Below are positions 24,710 through 32,688 of a DNA stretch of 64,000 bases, in pieces. Position 1 is the first letter of the stretch. Every line of letters begins with the position of its first letter. The position numbers were made by a program, and so were the translations under genes. Source of the DNA: JBBSEX01 sp038239345 (GTDB lineage Bacteria; Acidobacteriota; Terriglobia; Bryobacterales; Bryobacteraceae); contig JBBSEX010000007.1 of assembly GCA_038239345.1 (NCBI GenBank), forward strand, positions 186,001 through 250,000, given 5' to 3'. Under the pieces are notes generated by a model. The model searched no databases. It had not been told where the DNA came from and saw only the letters and a list, made by a program, of their open reading frames with translations.

Positions 24710-25483
24710 TTACCCCCCGATCGTTACGCCACCATCGATCACGATCGTCTGCCCCGTAGTCCAGGCACCAGCCTTCGACGCCAGAAACACAGCCGCCCCT
24801 GCGATATCGTCCGGCTCGCCAATCCGCCGCAATGGAGTTCCCCGCTCGACATTCGCCAGCATTTTCGGGTCTTCCCACAATGCTTTCGCGAAATCCGTCC
24901 TGACCAATCCCGGCGCGATGCAGTTCACGCGAATGTTGTAGGGACCCCACTCGACCGCTAAATTGCGCGCCAGCTGCATATCGGCCGCCTTTGAGATCGC
25001 GTAGATACCCAGCATCGCCGAACCTTTCAACCCACCGATGCTGGACACAATTATGACGGCGCCATCCTTACGCTCCGACATCTCCGGCAATACCAAATTG
25101 CACAACCATAAATTGCTCCGGACATTCGTATCCATGACCTTCGTGAACGCTTCGTCGGGTAGCTTCGCCATAGGGCCGAAATACGGATTTACCGCCGCGT
25201 TGCACACCAGTACATCGATCTGCCCAAAGTGTGCCTTTGTGTCCCCCACCAGCTTCCGCAGTTCCTCCAGCTTCCCGATATTGCAGGCAATCGCGATAGC
25301 TCTCCCGCCGCCCGCGGCATTGATCGCCGCCGCAACCTCGTCGCACTTGTCTTGCTTTCGACTGGAGATCACTACATTAGCGCCGGCGTGGGCCAGAGCC
25401 TCGACGATAGCCCGCCCAATCCCTTTTGACGACCCCGTAACAATCGCCGTCTTCCCCGTCAAGTCGAATAGTGATCTCGTCAT
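24710..25483 (-). CDS. Short-chain dehydrogenase/reductase
   Basis: A 257-residue classical SDR. The cofactor motif TGSSKGIG lies at residues 16-23, NAAVN near 95, the catalytic Ser in IVSSIGG and the YAISK motif near 160, followed by VNCIAPGLVRTDF. The C-terminal DIAGAAVFLASKAGAWTTGQ is typical. Arg in the strand VVISSRK suggests NADPH preference. It sits between aldehyde and alcohol dehydrogenase genes, 15 and 6 bases away, and probably acts in the same catabolic route; substrate unknown. Confidence 0.88.
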   Translation of the reverse strand: MTRSLFDLTGKTAIVTGSSKGIGRAIVEALAHAGANVVISSRKQDKCDEVAAAINAAGGGRAIAIACNIGKLEELRKLVGDTKAHFGQIDVLVCNAAVNPYFGPMAKLPDEAFTKVMDTNVRSNLWLCNLVLPEMSERKDGAVIIVSSIGGLKGSAMLGIYAISKAADMQLARNLAVEWGPYNIRVNCIAPGLVRTDFAKALWEDPKMLANVERGTPLRRIGEPDDIAGAAVFLASKAGAWTTGQTIVIDGGVTIGG

Positions 25484-25498
25484 TCAGAATCCCCGGCT

Positions 25499-26968
25499 TT
25501 AATCATTCAAATCCACCCACACGCTCTTTACTTGCGTATACAAATCCAAGGCATGCATACCAAGTTCCCGTCCAAACCCGCTCATCTTATATCCGCCAAA
25601 TGGCGATGCGGCATCCAGAATGTTATAGGTGTTGATCCACACCGTACCTGCCTTGATGGCGCGCGCGGCTTTATGGGCTTTCTTGATATCGCGCGTCCAG
25701 ACCGCGGCCGCCAGCCCATACATGGAATGGTTCGCCTGCTTGATCGCGTCATCCACATCCTTGAACTCCATCGCCGCCAACACCGGCCCAAAAATTTCCT
25801 CTCGGGCGATCGTCATCCCGTTATCGACACCGCCGAAAATTGTCGGCTGCACGAAAAATCCTTTTCCATCGTTGATCTCGGCTCGCTCGCCGCCCGTTAC
25901 CACCGTGGCGCCTTCCTTTTTTCCGGAAGCGATGTAGCCAAGCACCCGATCCATCTGGTCTCGCGACACCAGCGCGCCCAGCCGCGTCTTCGGATTCAGC
26001 GGATCGCCCGGCACCAGCTTCTCCGCTCGCGCGATCAGCTTCTCCATGAAAGGTTCGCTAATCGATTGCTCCACAAACAGCCGCGATCCCGCCGCGCACA
26101 CTTCGCCTTTCCCATAAAAGATTCCATTGATCACCCCGCGCACCGCGGCATCCAAATCGGCATCGGCGAATACGATGTTGGGCGACTTTCCACCCAACTC
26201 CAGCGAGACCTTCTTCAGCGTGTCTGCCGCGTTGCGCATTATCTGCTGCCCCACGACCGTCGATCCGGTGAAGGCAATCTTCGCCACGGCCGGATGCTTC
26301 ACCAGCGCCGCGCCGGTCGCGCCGAATCCTGGAAGAATGTTCAGCACGCCGTCGGGTAGCCCGGCTTTCTGGCAAATTTCACCAAGCTTCAATGCCGTTA
26401 ATGGTGTCTGCTCCGCCGGCTTCAGGACCACCGTATTTCCGCAGGCGAATGCCGGCGCCAGCTTCCATGAGGCCATCAGTAGGGGGAAATTCCAGGGGAT
26501 GATCGCGCCCACCACACCCAACGGCTCGCGCAGCGTGTAGTTTAAATAGTTGCCTCGAACGGGAATCGTCTCGCCTTGAATCTTCGTCGCCCAGCCCGCG
26601 TAATATTGGAAGCATTCCGCCGCCGCCGGAATATCGACGTAGCGTGATTCGAATATCGGCTTTCCGTTGTCCATCGTCTCCAACAGCGCCAGTTCATCGG
26701 CATTTTCCATGATCAGGTCGCCGATCTTCCACAGAATCTTCCCTCTGTCCGACGCGCTCATCCGCGGCCACAGCCCGTCCTCGAAGGCCCGCCGGGCAGC
26801 TTGCACGGCCATATCGACATCTTCGTCCTGGGCATCAGCGACAGACCCCAGCACCTCTTCAGTGGCCGGATTAATCGTCTCGAACGTCTTGCCCGAAAGG
26901 CTGCCACGCCATTGGCCGTTGATCAATAACTTGCCGGTCACGTTCAGTTGGGGAGAGACAGTTTCCAT
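25499..26968 (-). CDS. NAD-dependent aldehyde dehydrogenase
   Basis: A 489-residue ALDH-superfamily enzyme of usual length. IIPWNFPLLMASWKLAPAF, the cofactor segment FTGSTVVGQQI, the glutamate region LELGGKSPNIVF and the catalytic Cys in GEVCAAGSRLF are present, as is EEIFGPVLAAM. It is similar to betaine/retinal-type ALDHs with broad specificity. In company with a D-xylonate-dehydratase-like gene, a semialdehyde such as alpha-ketoglutarate semialdehyde is a plausible substrate, but this is inference from context. Confidence 0.9.
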   Translation of the reverse strand: METVSPQLNVTGKLLINGQWRGSLSGKTFETINPATEEVLGSVADAQDEDVDMAVQAARRAFEDGLWPRMSASDRGKILWKIGDLIMENADELALLETMDNGKPIFESRYVDIPAAAECFQYYAGWATKIQGETIPVRGNYLNYTLREPLGVVGAIIPWNFPLLMASWKLAPAFACGNTVVLKPAEQTPLTALKLGEICQKAGLPDGVLNILPGFGATGAALVKHPAVAKIAFTGSTVVGQQIMRNAADTLKKVSLELGGKSPNIVFADADLDAAVRGVINGIFYGKGEVCAAGSRLFVEQSISEPFMEKLIARAEKLVPGDPLNPKTRLGALVSRDQMDRVLGYIASGKKEGATVVTGGERAEINDGKGFFVQPTIFGGVDNGMTIAREEIFGPVLAAMEFKDVDDAIKQANHSMYGLAAAVWTRDIKKAHKAARAIKAGTVWINTYNILDAASPFGGYKMSGFGRELGMHALDLYTQVKSVWVDLND

Positions 26969-26976
26969 AAAAACTC

Positions 26977-28629
26977 CTAATTCACTTGCCGCTTTATTAC
27001 CTTGCCCGGTAGCGCGTTTGTCGCCTTACCTTCCGCGATAACGGGCACGCCATTCACCAGCACGAACTGCATCCCTTCCGATATCTGGTTCGGATTTTCG
27101 AAAGTCGCCTTATCCGTCAGCTTCTCCGGATCGAAGATCACCATGTCCGCCCACATTCCCAGTTTCAACACACCGCGATCCGTGAAGCGCATCCGTTGCG
27201 CGGGCAGCGCCGAAAATTTCCGGATGGCATCTTCCAGCCGCAACGCCTTATCCTCCCGCACATACTTCCGCACTATCCGGGGGAATGTTCCATAGGCTCT
27301 GGGGTGCGGATGTTCCTTGCCCAGCAGACCGTCCGTCGCCGTCCCTTGTGAGTCGTTACAAATCGAAACCCACGGACGCTGTAGCGCCAGAAGTACATCG
27401 GGCTCGGACATTCCAAACACCGCCACCGATGTGAACGCCTGGTCTTCAATTAACAAATCAAAAATCGTGTCGAGTGGATCTTTGTTCCAGCTCTTTGCAA
27501 TCTGGGCGATTGTCTTGCCCTGTAGCGGCAGCAACTTTGCACTTTGCACTACGCCCACCAGAATCGCTTCAGGGCCTGGGATCTCATGCCACTCGTTGTC
27601 CCACCCAGTAGTGACAGTTTCCATTTCCTTACGAATGCGCGCCCGCATCGCTGGATCCTTCAGACGCTCTACAAGTTTTTCATCGCCCCCATCGTGCGCC
27701 CAGGGGGGAATAAAGGCCGAAAAGGTATTGAACCACGCCGGGTAGGCATAGGTGTCGGCGGATATGTCCACGCCCGATGCCCGCGCCTCTTCGATGTGCG
27801 CAAGAATTTCCCCCATCCGCCCCCAATTCGGTTTGCCCGCCGCCTTCAGGTGCCAAATCTCCACAGGGATGGAAGCCTCGCGCCCAATACGAATCGCTTC
27901 GTCCAGCGCCGGAATAATTCCGTTTCCCTCGTTCCTTACGTGGCTCGCATAAATGCCGCCGAAGACCGCTGCCTCGCGTGCCAATGCGATTAATTCTTCG
28001 GTGGTCGCGTACGGCGCGGGCGCATACTGCAGCGATGTCGACAGGCCCACCGCGCCCTCTTTCATCGCCATTCGCACCAGCGCTTTCATCTGCTCTAATT
28101 CCGCCGGCGACGGTGCCCGATCCTCATCGCCAATCACAAACCGCCGCACCTGTGTGGCACCCACATAGCTCGCCAGGTTGATCCCCATGCCCTGTTTTTC
28201 CAGGCGCGCGAAGTACTCCCCGAAGGTCGACCAGTCGGCCTTGATGCCATAATGCTCAAACATAATATGATCTGCCCGCCTTAGCCTCTCGTTCGTTGGA
28301 GCGATCGAACTGCCTTCGCCCGTCACCTCCGTCGTGATCCCTTGAAACACTTTCGAGGGCAAATGCGGATCCACCAGAATGCTCATCTCCGATTGCCCCA
28401 GCATGTCGATAAATCCCGGCGCAACCACCATTCCCCGGGCGTCGATCACACGAATGCCACTGGCCTCCGCAAGGTTTCCGATGGCCGCGATCTTCCCCGC
28501 GCGAATTCCGACGTCCCCTGAATACCACGGCGATCCAGTGCCATCGATTACATGCCCGTTGCGCACGATCACGTCATACTGTTGCGCGAAGAGTTGTACT
28601 GCCAGGAGTAAAAGAATAGCCAGTTTCAT
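26977..28629 (-). CDS. Secreted amidohydrolase, N-acyl-D-amino-acid deacylase-like, with altered metal site
   Basis: A 550-residue protein with a signal peptide (MKLAILLLLAVQLFAQ) and the composite-domain D-aminoacylase plan: YDVIVRNGHVIDGTGSPWY at the start, IFDPEKL and LVNGVPV at the end. The usual HxH metal motif after GFID is replaced by GFIDMLGQSE (Leu77, Gln79), and the usual metal Cys of GNCG is replaced in VTGEGSS. Histidines in YASHVRNEG and EIWHLKA, and the Asp in ICNDSQGT, are kept. Its ATG overlaps the stop of the dehydratase gene. The paralogue at 61422-62987 keeps HxH and Cys. Confidence 0.82.
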   Translation of the reverse strand: MKLAILLLLAVQLFAQQYDVIVRNGHVIDGTGSPWYSGDVGIRAGKIAAIGNLAEASGIRVIDARGMVVAPGFIDMLGQSEMSILVDPHLPSKVFQGITTEVTGEGSSIAPTNERLRRADHIMFEHYGIKADWSTFGEYFARLEKQGMGINLASYVGATQVRRFVIGDEDRAPSPAELEQMKALVRMAMKEGAVGLSTSLQYAPAPYATTEELIALAREAAVFGGIYASHVRNEGNGIIPALDEAIRIGREASIPVEIWHLKAAGKPNWGRMGEILAHIEEARASGVDISADTYAYPAWFNTFSAFIPPWAHDGGDEKLVERLKDPAMRARIRKEMETVTTGWDNEWHEIPGPEAILVGVVQSAKLLPLQGKTIAQIAKSWNKDPLDTIFDLLIEDQAFTSVAVFGMSEPDVLLALQRPWVSICNDSQGTATDGLLGKEHPHPRAYGTFPRIVRKYVREDKALRLEDAIRKFSALPAQRMRFTDRGVLKLGMWADMVIFDPEKLTDKATFENPNQISEGMQFVLVNGVPVIAEGKATNALPGKVIKRQVN

Positions 28630-30593
28630 CGTGAGTTACGTTCCGCCAATACCTCTTTGCCGGCCTTCAAAACCTCGAGGATTTGTTCCACATCGAAAAC
28701 ACAGCCGCCCCATGTGCCGCCACTCACGTCCTGCAGCGCCGCCCACAGACGCGTATCGCCGGGAAGCGCGGCATCGGCCCTTAAATCGGACCGCAGTCCC
28801 CGCCTCGCCAACTCGCGCGTTCCTTCTTCCGCTCCGAAGTGTACCCCATTTGCTCCGGCTAGATTCACCGTAGCTTCCAGCCGATTCCGGTCCACGATAA
28901 TCTCAATCAGATCGCCCTCCAGCAGTTTCCCGACTGGCCCGCCCGCAAGTGCTTCCGGTGATATATGCCCAATACAGGCCCCCGTCGAAACACCACTGAA
29001 GCGGGCGTCTGTTAACACCGCCACATGCTTGCCGAAATCCAACTGCTTCAGTGCCGACGTCACCTGATACGTCTCTTCCATGCCCGCGCCAAAGGGACCG
29101 CGGCAGATCAGCACAATCACGTCGCCCGCCACGATACGCCCTTCCTTAATCGCCGCGATGGCCGCCGGTTCGCTCAGAAACACGCGCGCCGGACCCGTCT
29201 TGCGGTACACACCGTCGTCTCCGACAACAGACCGATCGATGGACGTACTCTTGATCACGGCTCCCTCCGGCGCCAAATTTCCATGCGGGAAACATACCGT
29301 CGACGTCAGCCCCCGCTTCACCGCCGAGGCAGGATTCAGAACCACATCATCCGGGTCCACGCCATCGCGATCCTTCAGCACCGCGCGCAACTTGGTCCGC
29401 CTCTCGGAACGTTCCCAAACGTCCAGATTCCGCCCCAGCGTATCGCCCGACACCGTCATCACTTCGGTCTCAAGCAAACCCGCGCGCCGTAGGTGTAGCA
29501 TCACTTCCGGCACCGCCCCCGCCAGGAACACTTGCACCGTCGGATGATTTCGCGGACCGTTCGGCAGCGCGTCCACGATCCGTGGCACCAGGCGATTAAT
29601 GCGCGCCCAATCCTCCGCCAGCGGGCGCCTCAATCCCGCGGCATGGGCGATCGCCGTCAGATGCAGAATTACATTAGTCGACCCGCCAAACGCCGCGTGC
29701 GTCACCATCGCATTGCGTATCGCCGCATCCGTCAGAACATCGCGCATATGAAGGCCCCGTTCTTCACAAGCCATCACCGCCCGCGCCGAGCGCCGCGCCA
29801 TATCCAGCCAGATTGCATGGCCCGATGGAGCCAGCGCCGAATGCGTCAACGACATACCCAATGCCTCGCCCACCACCTGCGCAGTCGCCGCCGTCCCTAG
29901 AAATTGACACCCGCCGCCCGGTGATCCGCAGGCCCGGCATCCCATGTCCGCGGCGTGTTCGAGCGTGATCTGTCCATGCGCAAAACGCGCGCCGATCGTC
30001 TGTACTTTGCCCGCGTCCTCGGCGTCGTCGGCCATCAGCGTCACACCGCCCGGCACCAAAACGCAGGGTAAATCATGCATCGCCGCCAGCGCCATCATCA
30101 TTGCCGGCAGTCCCTTGTCGCATGTCGCGACGCCGATCACACCGCGCCGCGTTGGCAAGGATCTTATAAGTCGTCGAAAGATCTGGGCCGCATCGTTTCG
30201 ATATGGCAGGCTATCGAACATGCCTGTGGTGCCCTGCGTACGGCCGTCGCAAGGGTCCGTGCAATACGCCGCGAATGGCACGGCGCCCGCGGCTTTCAAC
30301 TCCTTCGCCGCAGCCTCCATTAGCAGACCCACTTCCCAATGGCCGGTGTGTAGACCTAACGCCACCGGCGTGCCATCGGGCGCACGAATCCCGCCATGTG
30401 TACTCAGAAGCAGAAATTCCTTGCCACCTAAAGCACGCGGATCCCAGCCCATCCCGGCATTTTGGGTGAGCCCGAAAAGATCGCCGGAAGGGCGATGCAA
30501 CAGCATTTCAGTTGTTATAGGAAGCTGCCCCCGAGGACCGGGGGCGTGCGTGTGGATATCGTACAGGGAATCGTCGCTGGCATCATCGCTCAT
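28626..30593 (-). CDS. yjhG: YjhG/YagF-family dehydratase (D-xylonate dehydratase type)
   Basis: A 655-residue IlvD/Edd-superfamily iron-sulfur dehydratase. TDPCDGRTQGTTGMFDSL, VIGVATCDKGLPAMMMALA and CGSPGGGCQFLGTA contain the cluster and metal ligands and read very close to Escherichia coli YjhG, as do LITDARFSGVSTG-like LTDARFSGVSTGACIGH and the C-terminal DTRLWA and VSGGTWGGCVFDV. The family dehydrates D-xylonate to 2-keto-3-deoxy-D-pentonate. An ATG at 30593 follows a GGGGG sequence; a GTG immediately upstream is also possible. Downstream, coupled genes encode an amidohydrolase, ALDH, SDR and ADH. Confidence 0.9.
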   Translation of the reverse strand: MSDDASDDSLYDIHTHAPGPRGQLPITTEMLLHRPSGDLFGLTQNAGMGWDPRALGGKEFLLLSTHGGIRAPDGTPVALGLHTGHWEVGLLMEAAAKELKAAGAVPFAAYCTDPCDGRTQGTTGMFDSLPYRNDAAQIFRRLIRSLPTRRGVIGVATCDKGLPAMMMALAAMHDLPCVLVPGGVTLMADDAEDAGKVQTIGARFAHGQITLEHAADMGCRACGSPGGGCQFLGTAATAQVVGEALGMSLTHSALAPSGHAIWLDMARRSARAVMACEERGLHMRDVLTDAAIRNAMVTHAAFGGSTNVILHLTAIAHAAGLRRPLAEDWARINRLVPRIVDALPNGPRNHPTVQVFLAGAVPEVMLHLRRAGLLETEVMTVSGDTLGRNLDVWERSERRTKLRAVLKDRDGVDPDDVVLNPASAVKRGLTSTVCFPHGNLAPEGAVIKSTSIDRSVVGDDGVYRKTGPARVFLSEPAAIAAIKEGRIVAGDVIVLICRGPFGAGMEETYQVTSALKQLDFGKHVAVLTDARFSGVSTGACIGHISPEALAGGPVGKLLEGDLIEIIVDRNRLEATVNLAGANGVHFGAEEGTRELARRGLRSDLRADAALPGDTRLWAALQDVSGGTWGGCVFDVEQILEVLKAGKEVLAERNSR

Positions 30594-30611
30594 CACGACC
30601 CCCGCGTCGAT

Positions 30612-31337
30612 CTATTTCTTTACTGCTGGAGTCGCCGCAGCAGCCGGCTTCTTGACCGCGGGAGCAACAGGCTTCTTCGCCGGAGTTGGAGTCGTCCCCG
30701 CCGGTGCCGGACCAACGCGCTTGAAGTTGATTGCTACAATCCGAATCGGCGTGGTCGGCTTGTCATTACCGTTCTTCGGAACGTTGGCGATCTTCGTCAC
30801 CAGATCCTGACCTTCCACCACCTGGCCGAAGATCGTATGCTTGCCATTCAAGTGCGGGGTGGGAACCTCCGTGATAAAGAATTGGCTGCCATTCGTCGCT
30901 GGACCCGAGTTCGCCATCGCCAGCCGTCCTGGAATATCGAACTTGAGGTTCGGATCGAACTCATCCTGGAATTTATAACCCGGATCGCCGGTGCCTGTCC
31001 CTAGCGGATCGCCGCCCTGAATCATGAACCCGGTAATGACACGGTGAAATATAGTCCCGTTATATAGCGGGCGGGTCACCTTCTGTCCAGTTTTGGGATC
31101 GGTCCATTGCTTCGTCCCACGAGCCAGCCCGACAAAATTCTTTACCGTGATCGGCGCTTCTTTCTCATAAAGCTTACAAACAATTGGGCCCATCGATGTT
31201 TGGATCGTCGCATAGTAGCCATTTTCGAGCGCGGGTCCCGTGGGCGCCGCCGGAGTCGTCGACGCGGCCGGCTTGGCCGTGCCAGTCTGCCCCAGCATCG
31301 CAGCGGCACATAAAACAAAAGCGGTAATTAGCTTCAT
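30612..31337 (-). CDS. Secreted cyclophilin-type peptidyl-prolyl cis-trans isomerase
   Basis: About 241 residues. A signal peptide (MKLITAFVLCAAAMLGQ) and a Pro/Ala/Thr linker precede a cyclophilin domain recognised by GPIVCKLYEKEAPITVKNFV, FHRVITGFMIQGGDPLGTG, LAMANSGPATNGSQFFITEV and HTIFGQVVEG. A low-complexity tail rich in Pro, Ala and Lys follows. A perfect TATAAT ends eight bases before the ATG at 31337, so transcription may start one base ahead of it; an in-frame ATG at 31340 lies immediately upstream and would fall before that start. The gene may be transcribed apart from the glycosyltransferase upstream. Confidence 0.9.
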   Translation of the reverse strand: MKLITAFVLCAAAMLGQTGTAKPAASTTPAAPTGPALENGYYATIQTSMGPIVCKLYEKEAPITVKNFVGLARGTKQWTDPKTGQKVTRPLYNGTIFHRVITGFMIQGGDPLGTGTGDPGYKFQDEFDPNLKFDIPGRLAMANSGPATNGSQFFITEVPTPHLNGKHTIFGQVVEGQDLVTKIANVPKNGNDKPTTPIRIVAINFKRVGPAPAGTTPTPAKKPVAPAVKKPAAAATPAVKK

Positions 31338-31344
31338 CATGAAA

Positions 31345-31350
31345 ATTATA
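31345..31350 (-). promoter_or_regulatory. Consensus -10 element of the cyclophilin gene
   Basis: On the minus strand, TATAAT stands seven bases from the ATG at 31337 in the 49-base gap after the glycosyltransferase gene. The predicted transcription start is 31338. No -35 consensus is visible and no Shine-Dalgarno sequence is present, which fits a near-leaderless transcript. Confidence 0.5.
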
Positions 31351-31386
31351 TCGCTTGCTTCTTCTATCGAGGAAATTAATCCGAGT

Positions 31387-32259
31387 CTATTGTTGTTGCC
31401 AGCCGACCCGCGAATCGGCATTGGCACCACGATTCCGGCCATCGGCTTCCTGAGACTTAGCGAGCGCCAGCAGATCCTCATGGAAACGAGGAACGCTCAT
31501 CGGCTCCGCGGCAGGTATTTTCACGCGATCCTCCCACGGAATTCGCATCCGCCGCATCAACCCCATCCGGTATTCCAGCACCAGCGCAATCATCCGCATG
31601 CCCAACTTGAACGTCTTCCAGAAATCGCCCGTCACCGAAGATTTACCTACCCTCTGTCGATAATTGACCGGGATCTCGACAAAGGGAATACCGTGGGCGA
31701 TCACTTCCAAAAGTAACTGCGGCCCAAAATGCGAGCCCCCGATGGTGAGGTGCGGACGAATTCGTTGCAGAGCTTCGCGCCGGAATAAACGGTGGGTGCA
31801 GCCCATATCAGTCAGAAGCGTGGTGTTGAACAGCACTTCGGTCATTTTGGCCACAGCCCAATTTCCCCATCGCAGGAAGAGCCCCATGTTGGCGCCATCC
31901 CAGATGAACTCGCGGCTGGTACGCGTTCCAAAGACCACCGGTACATCTTCCGAGTAAGCTAACAGCTTCATCAAATCATGCCCGCTGAAAGTACCGTCGG
32001 GTTCGGAGAGTACGATTAGGTCGGCATCCGTTTCGTCGATGCCTCGCAACAGCGCATGGCCGTAGCCCTGCTTTGTTTCAAAGACCAACTTTGCGCCTGT
32101 GCCCTCTACTTCTTCCGACGTGCCGGGAGCGGCGTTGTTGTTTACGACAATGACTTCATCCGCCAACCCGGTCTGGAAGTAGTCGAGCGTCGCTGCCCGA
32201 ATAGAGTCCTTTTCGTTATACGTCGGGAAAATAACCGCTATTTTTTGTCCATTCCACAT
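31387..32259 (-). CDS. Family 2 glycosyltransferase
   Basis: A 290-residue GT-A-fold glycosyltransferase resembling dolichol-phosphate mannose synthase and related enzymes. The nucleotide-sugar site begins IAVIFPTYNEKDSIRAA, the donor strand is EVIVVNNNAA, and the metal-binding DxD-like segment is SEPDGTF. QGYGHALLRGI and GCTHRLFRREAL are typical. No transmembrane helices follow, so it is a soluble or peripheral enzyme. Donor and acceptor cannot be read from sequence. The start ATG at 32259 lies upstream of a divergent 190-base interval before the riboswitch. Confidence 0.85.
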   Translation of the reverse strand: MWNGQKIAVIFPTYNEKDSIRAATLDYFQTGLADEVIVVNNNAAPGTSEEVEGTGAKLVFETKQGYGHALLRGIDETDADLIVLSEPDGTFSGHDLMKLLAYSEDVPVVFGTRTSREFIWDGANMGLFLRWGNWAVAKMTEVLFNTTLLTDMGCTHRLFRREALQRIRPHLTIGGSHFGPQLLLEVIAHGIPFVEIPVNYRQRVGKSSVTGDFWKTFKLGMRMIALVLEYRMGLMRRMRIPWEDRVKIPAAEPMSVPRFHEDLLALAKSQEADGRNRGANADSRVGWQQQ

Positions 32260-32444
32260 GTTGGTTCGAGCTCGTCGAGATCGTTGATCCGCAATCAGTC
32301 AGCGAAGAATGCGAACATCAGCAACGTCTATCTTATCCGAAGCAACCGCGAAAAGCTAAACTTTCGCTGGCATAGTACTAGTCGGCGACTAATCCGCCCT
32401 GGTTGAGCGCCCTCTGGCCATTCCGCCACACCTTTCTCTGCTAT

Positions 32445-32655
32445 CCTCTCAGGTACGGTTGCACGACACGCATCCGCGATATTTGAAAACTCATCCGTAA
32501 GTGAAGAATGCTCGGGAAGGCGGTGAAATTCCGCCACTGCCCCGCAACTGTAAGCGACGTCTATCGGCCTCGCGCGATCACTGCCTAACCGTGGGAAGAT
32601 CGCGCGTATTTCGGAGCCAAGTCGCAGAGTCAGGAGACCGGTTCTTCGCAAGCAT
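32445..32655 (+). promoter_or_regulatory. Cobalamin (B12) riboswitch
   Basis: The conserved core GCCACTGCCCCGCAACTGTA-type B12 box is present at 32533-32552, preceded by the hairpin GGCGGTGAAATTCCGCC, and followed by CACTGCCTAACCGTGGGAAG and GAGTCAGGAGACCGG (the AGGAGACC element at 32631-32638). It lies about 35 bases ahead of the TonB-receptor start. No U-run terminator is visible, so control is more likely at translation of the receptor or operon. The remaining interval 32260-32444 holds no recognisable gene. Confidence 0.93.
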
Positions 32656-32688
32656 AACGTGACGAGCGTTTCGAGGGAGAACGTCTCA

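Noticed and set aside
32375..32440. tRNA-like stretch on the minus strand (GTGGCGGAATGGCCAGAG and a GGCG/CGCC stem with seven-base loop) ahead of the riboswitch
   Set aside because: There is no T-loop GTTCGA sequence, no U33 in the presumed anticodon loop, and no acceptor stem pairing; at best a decayed fragment.
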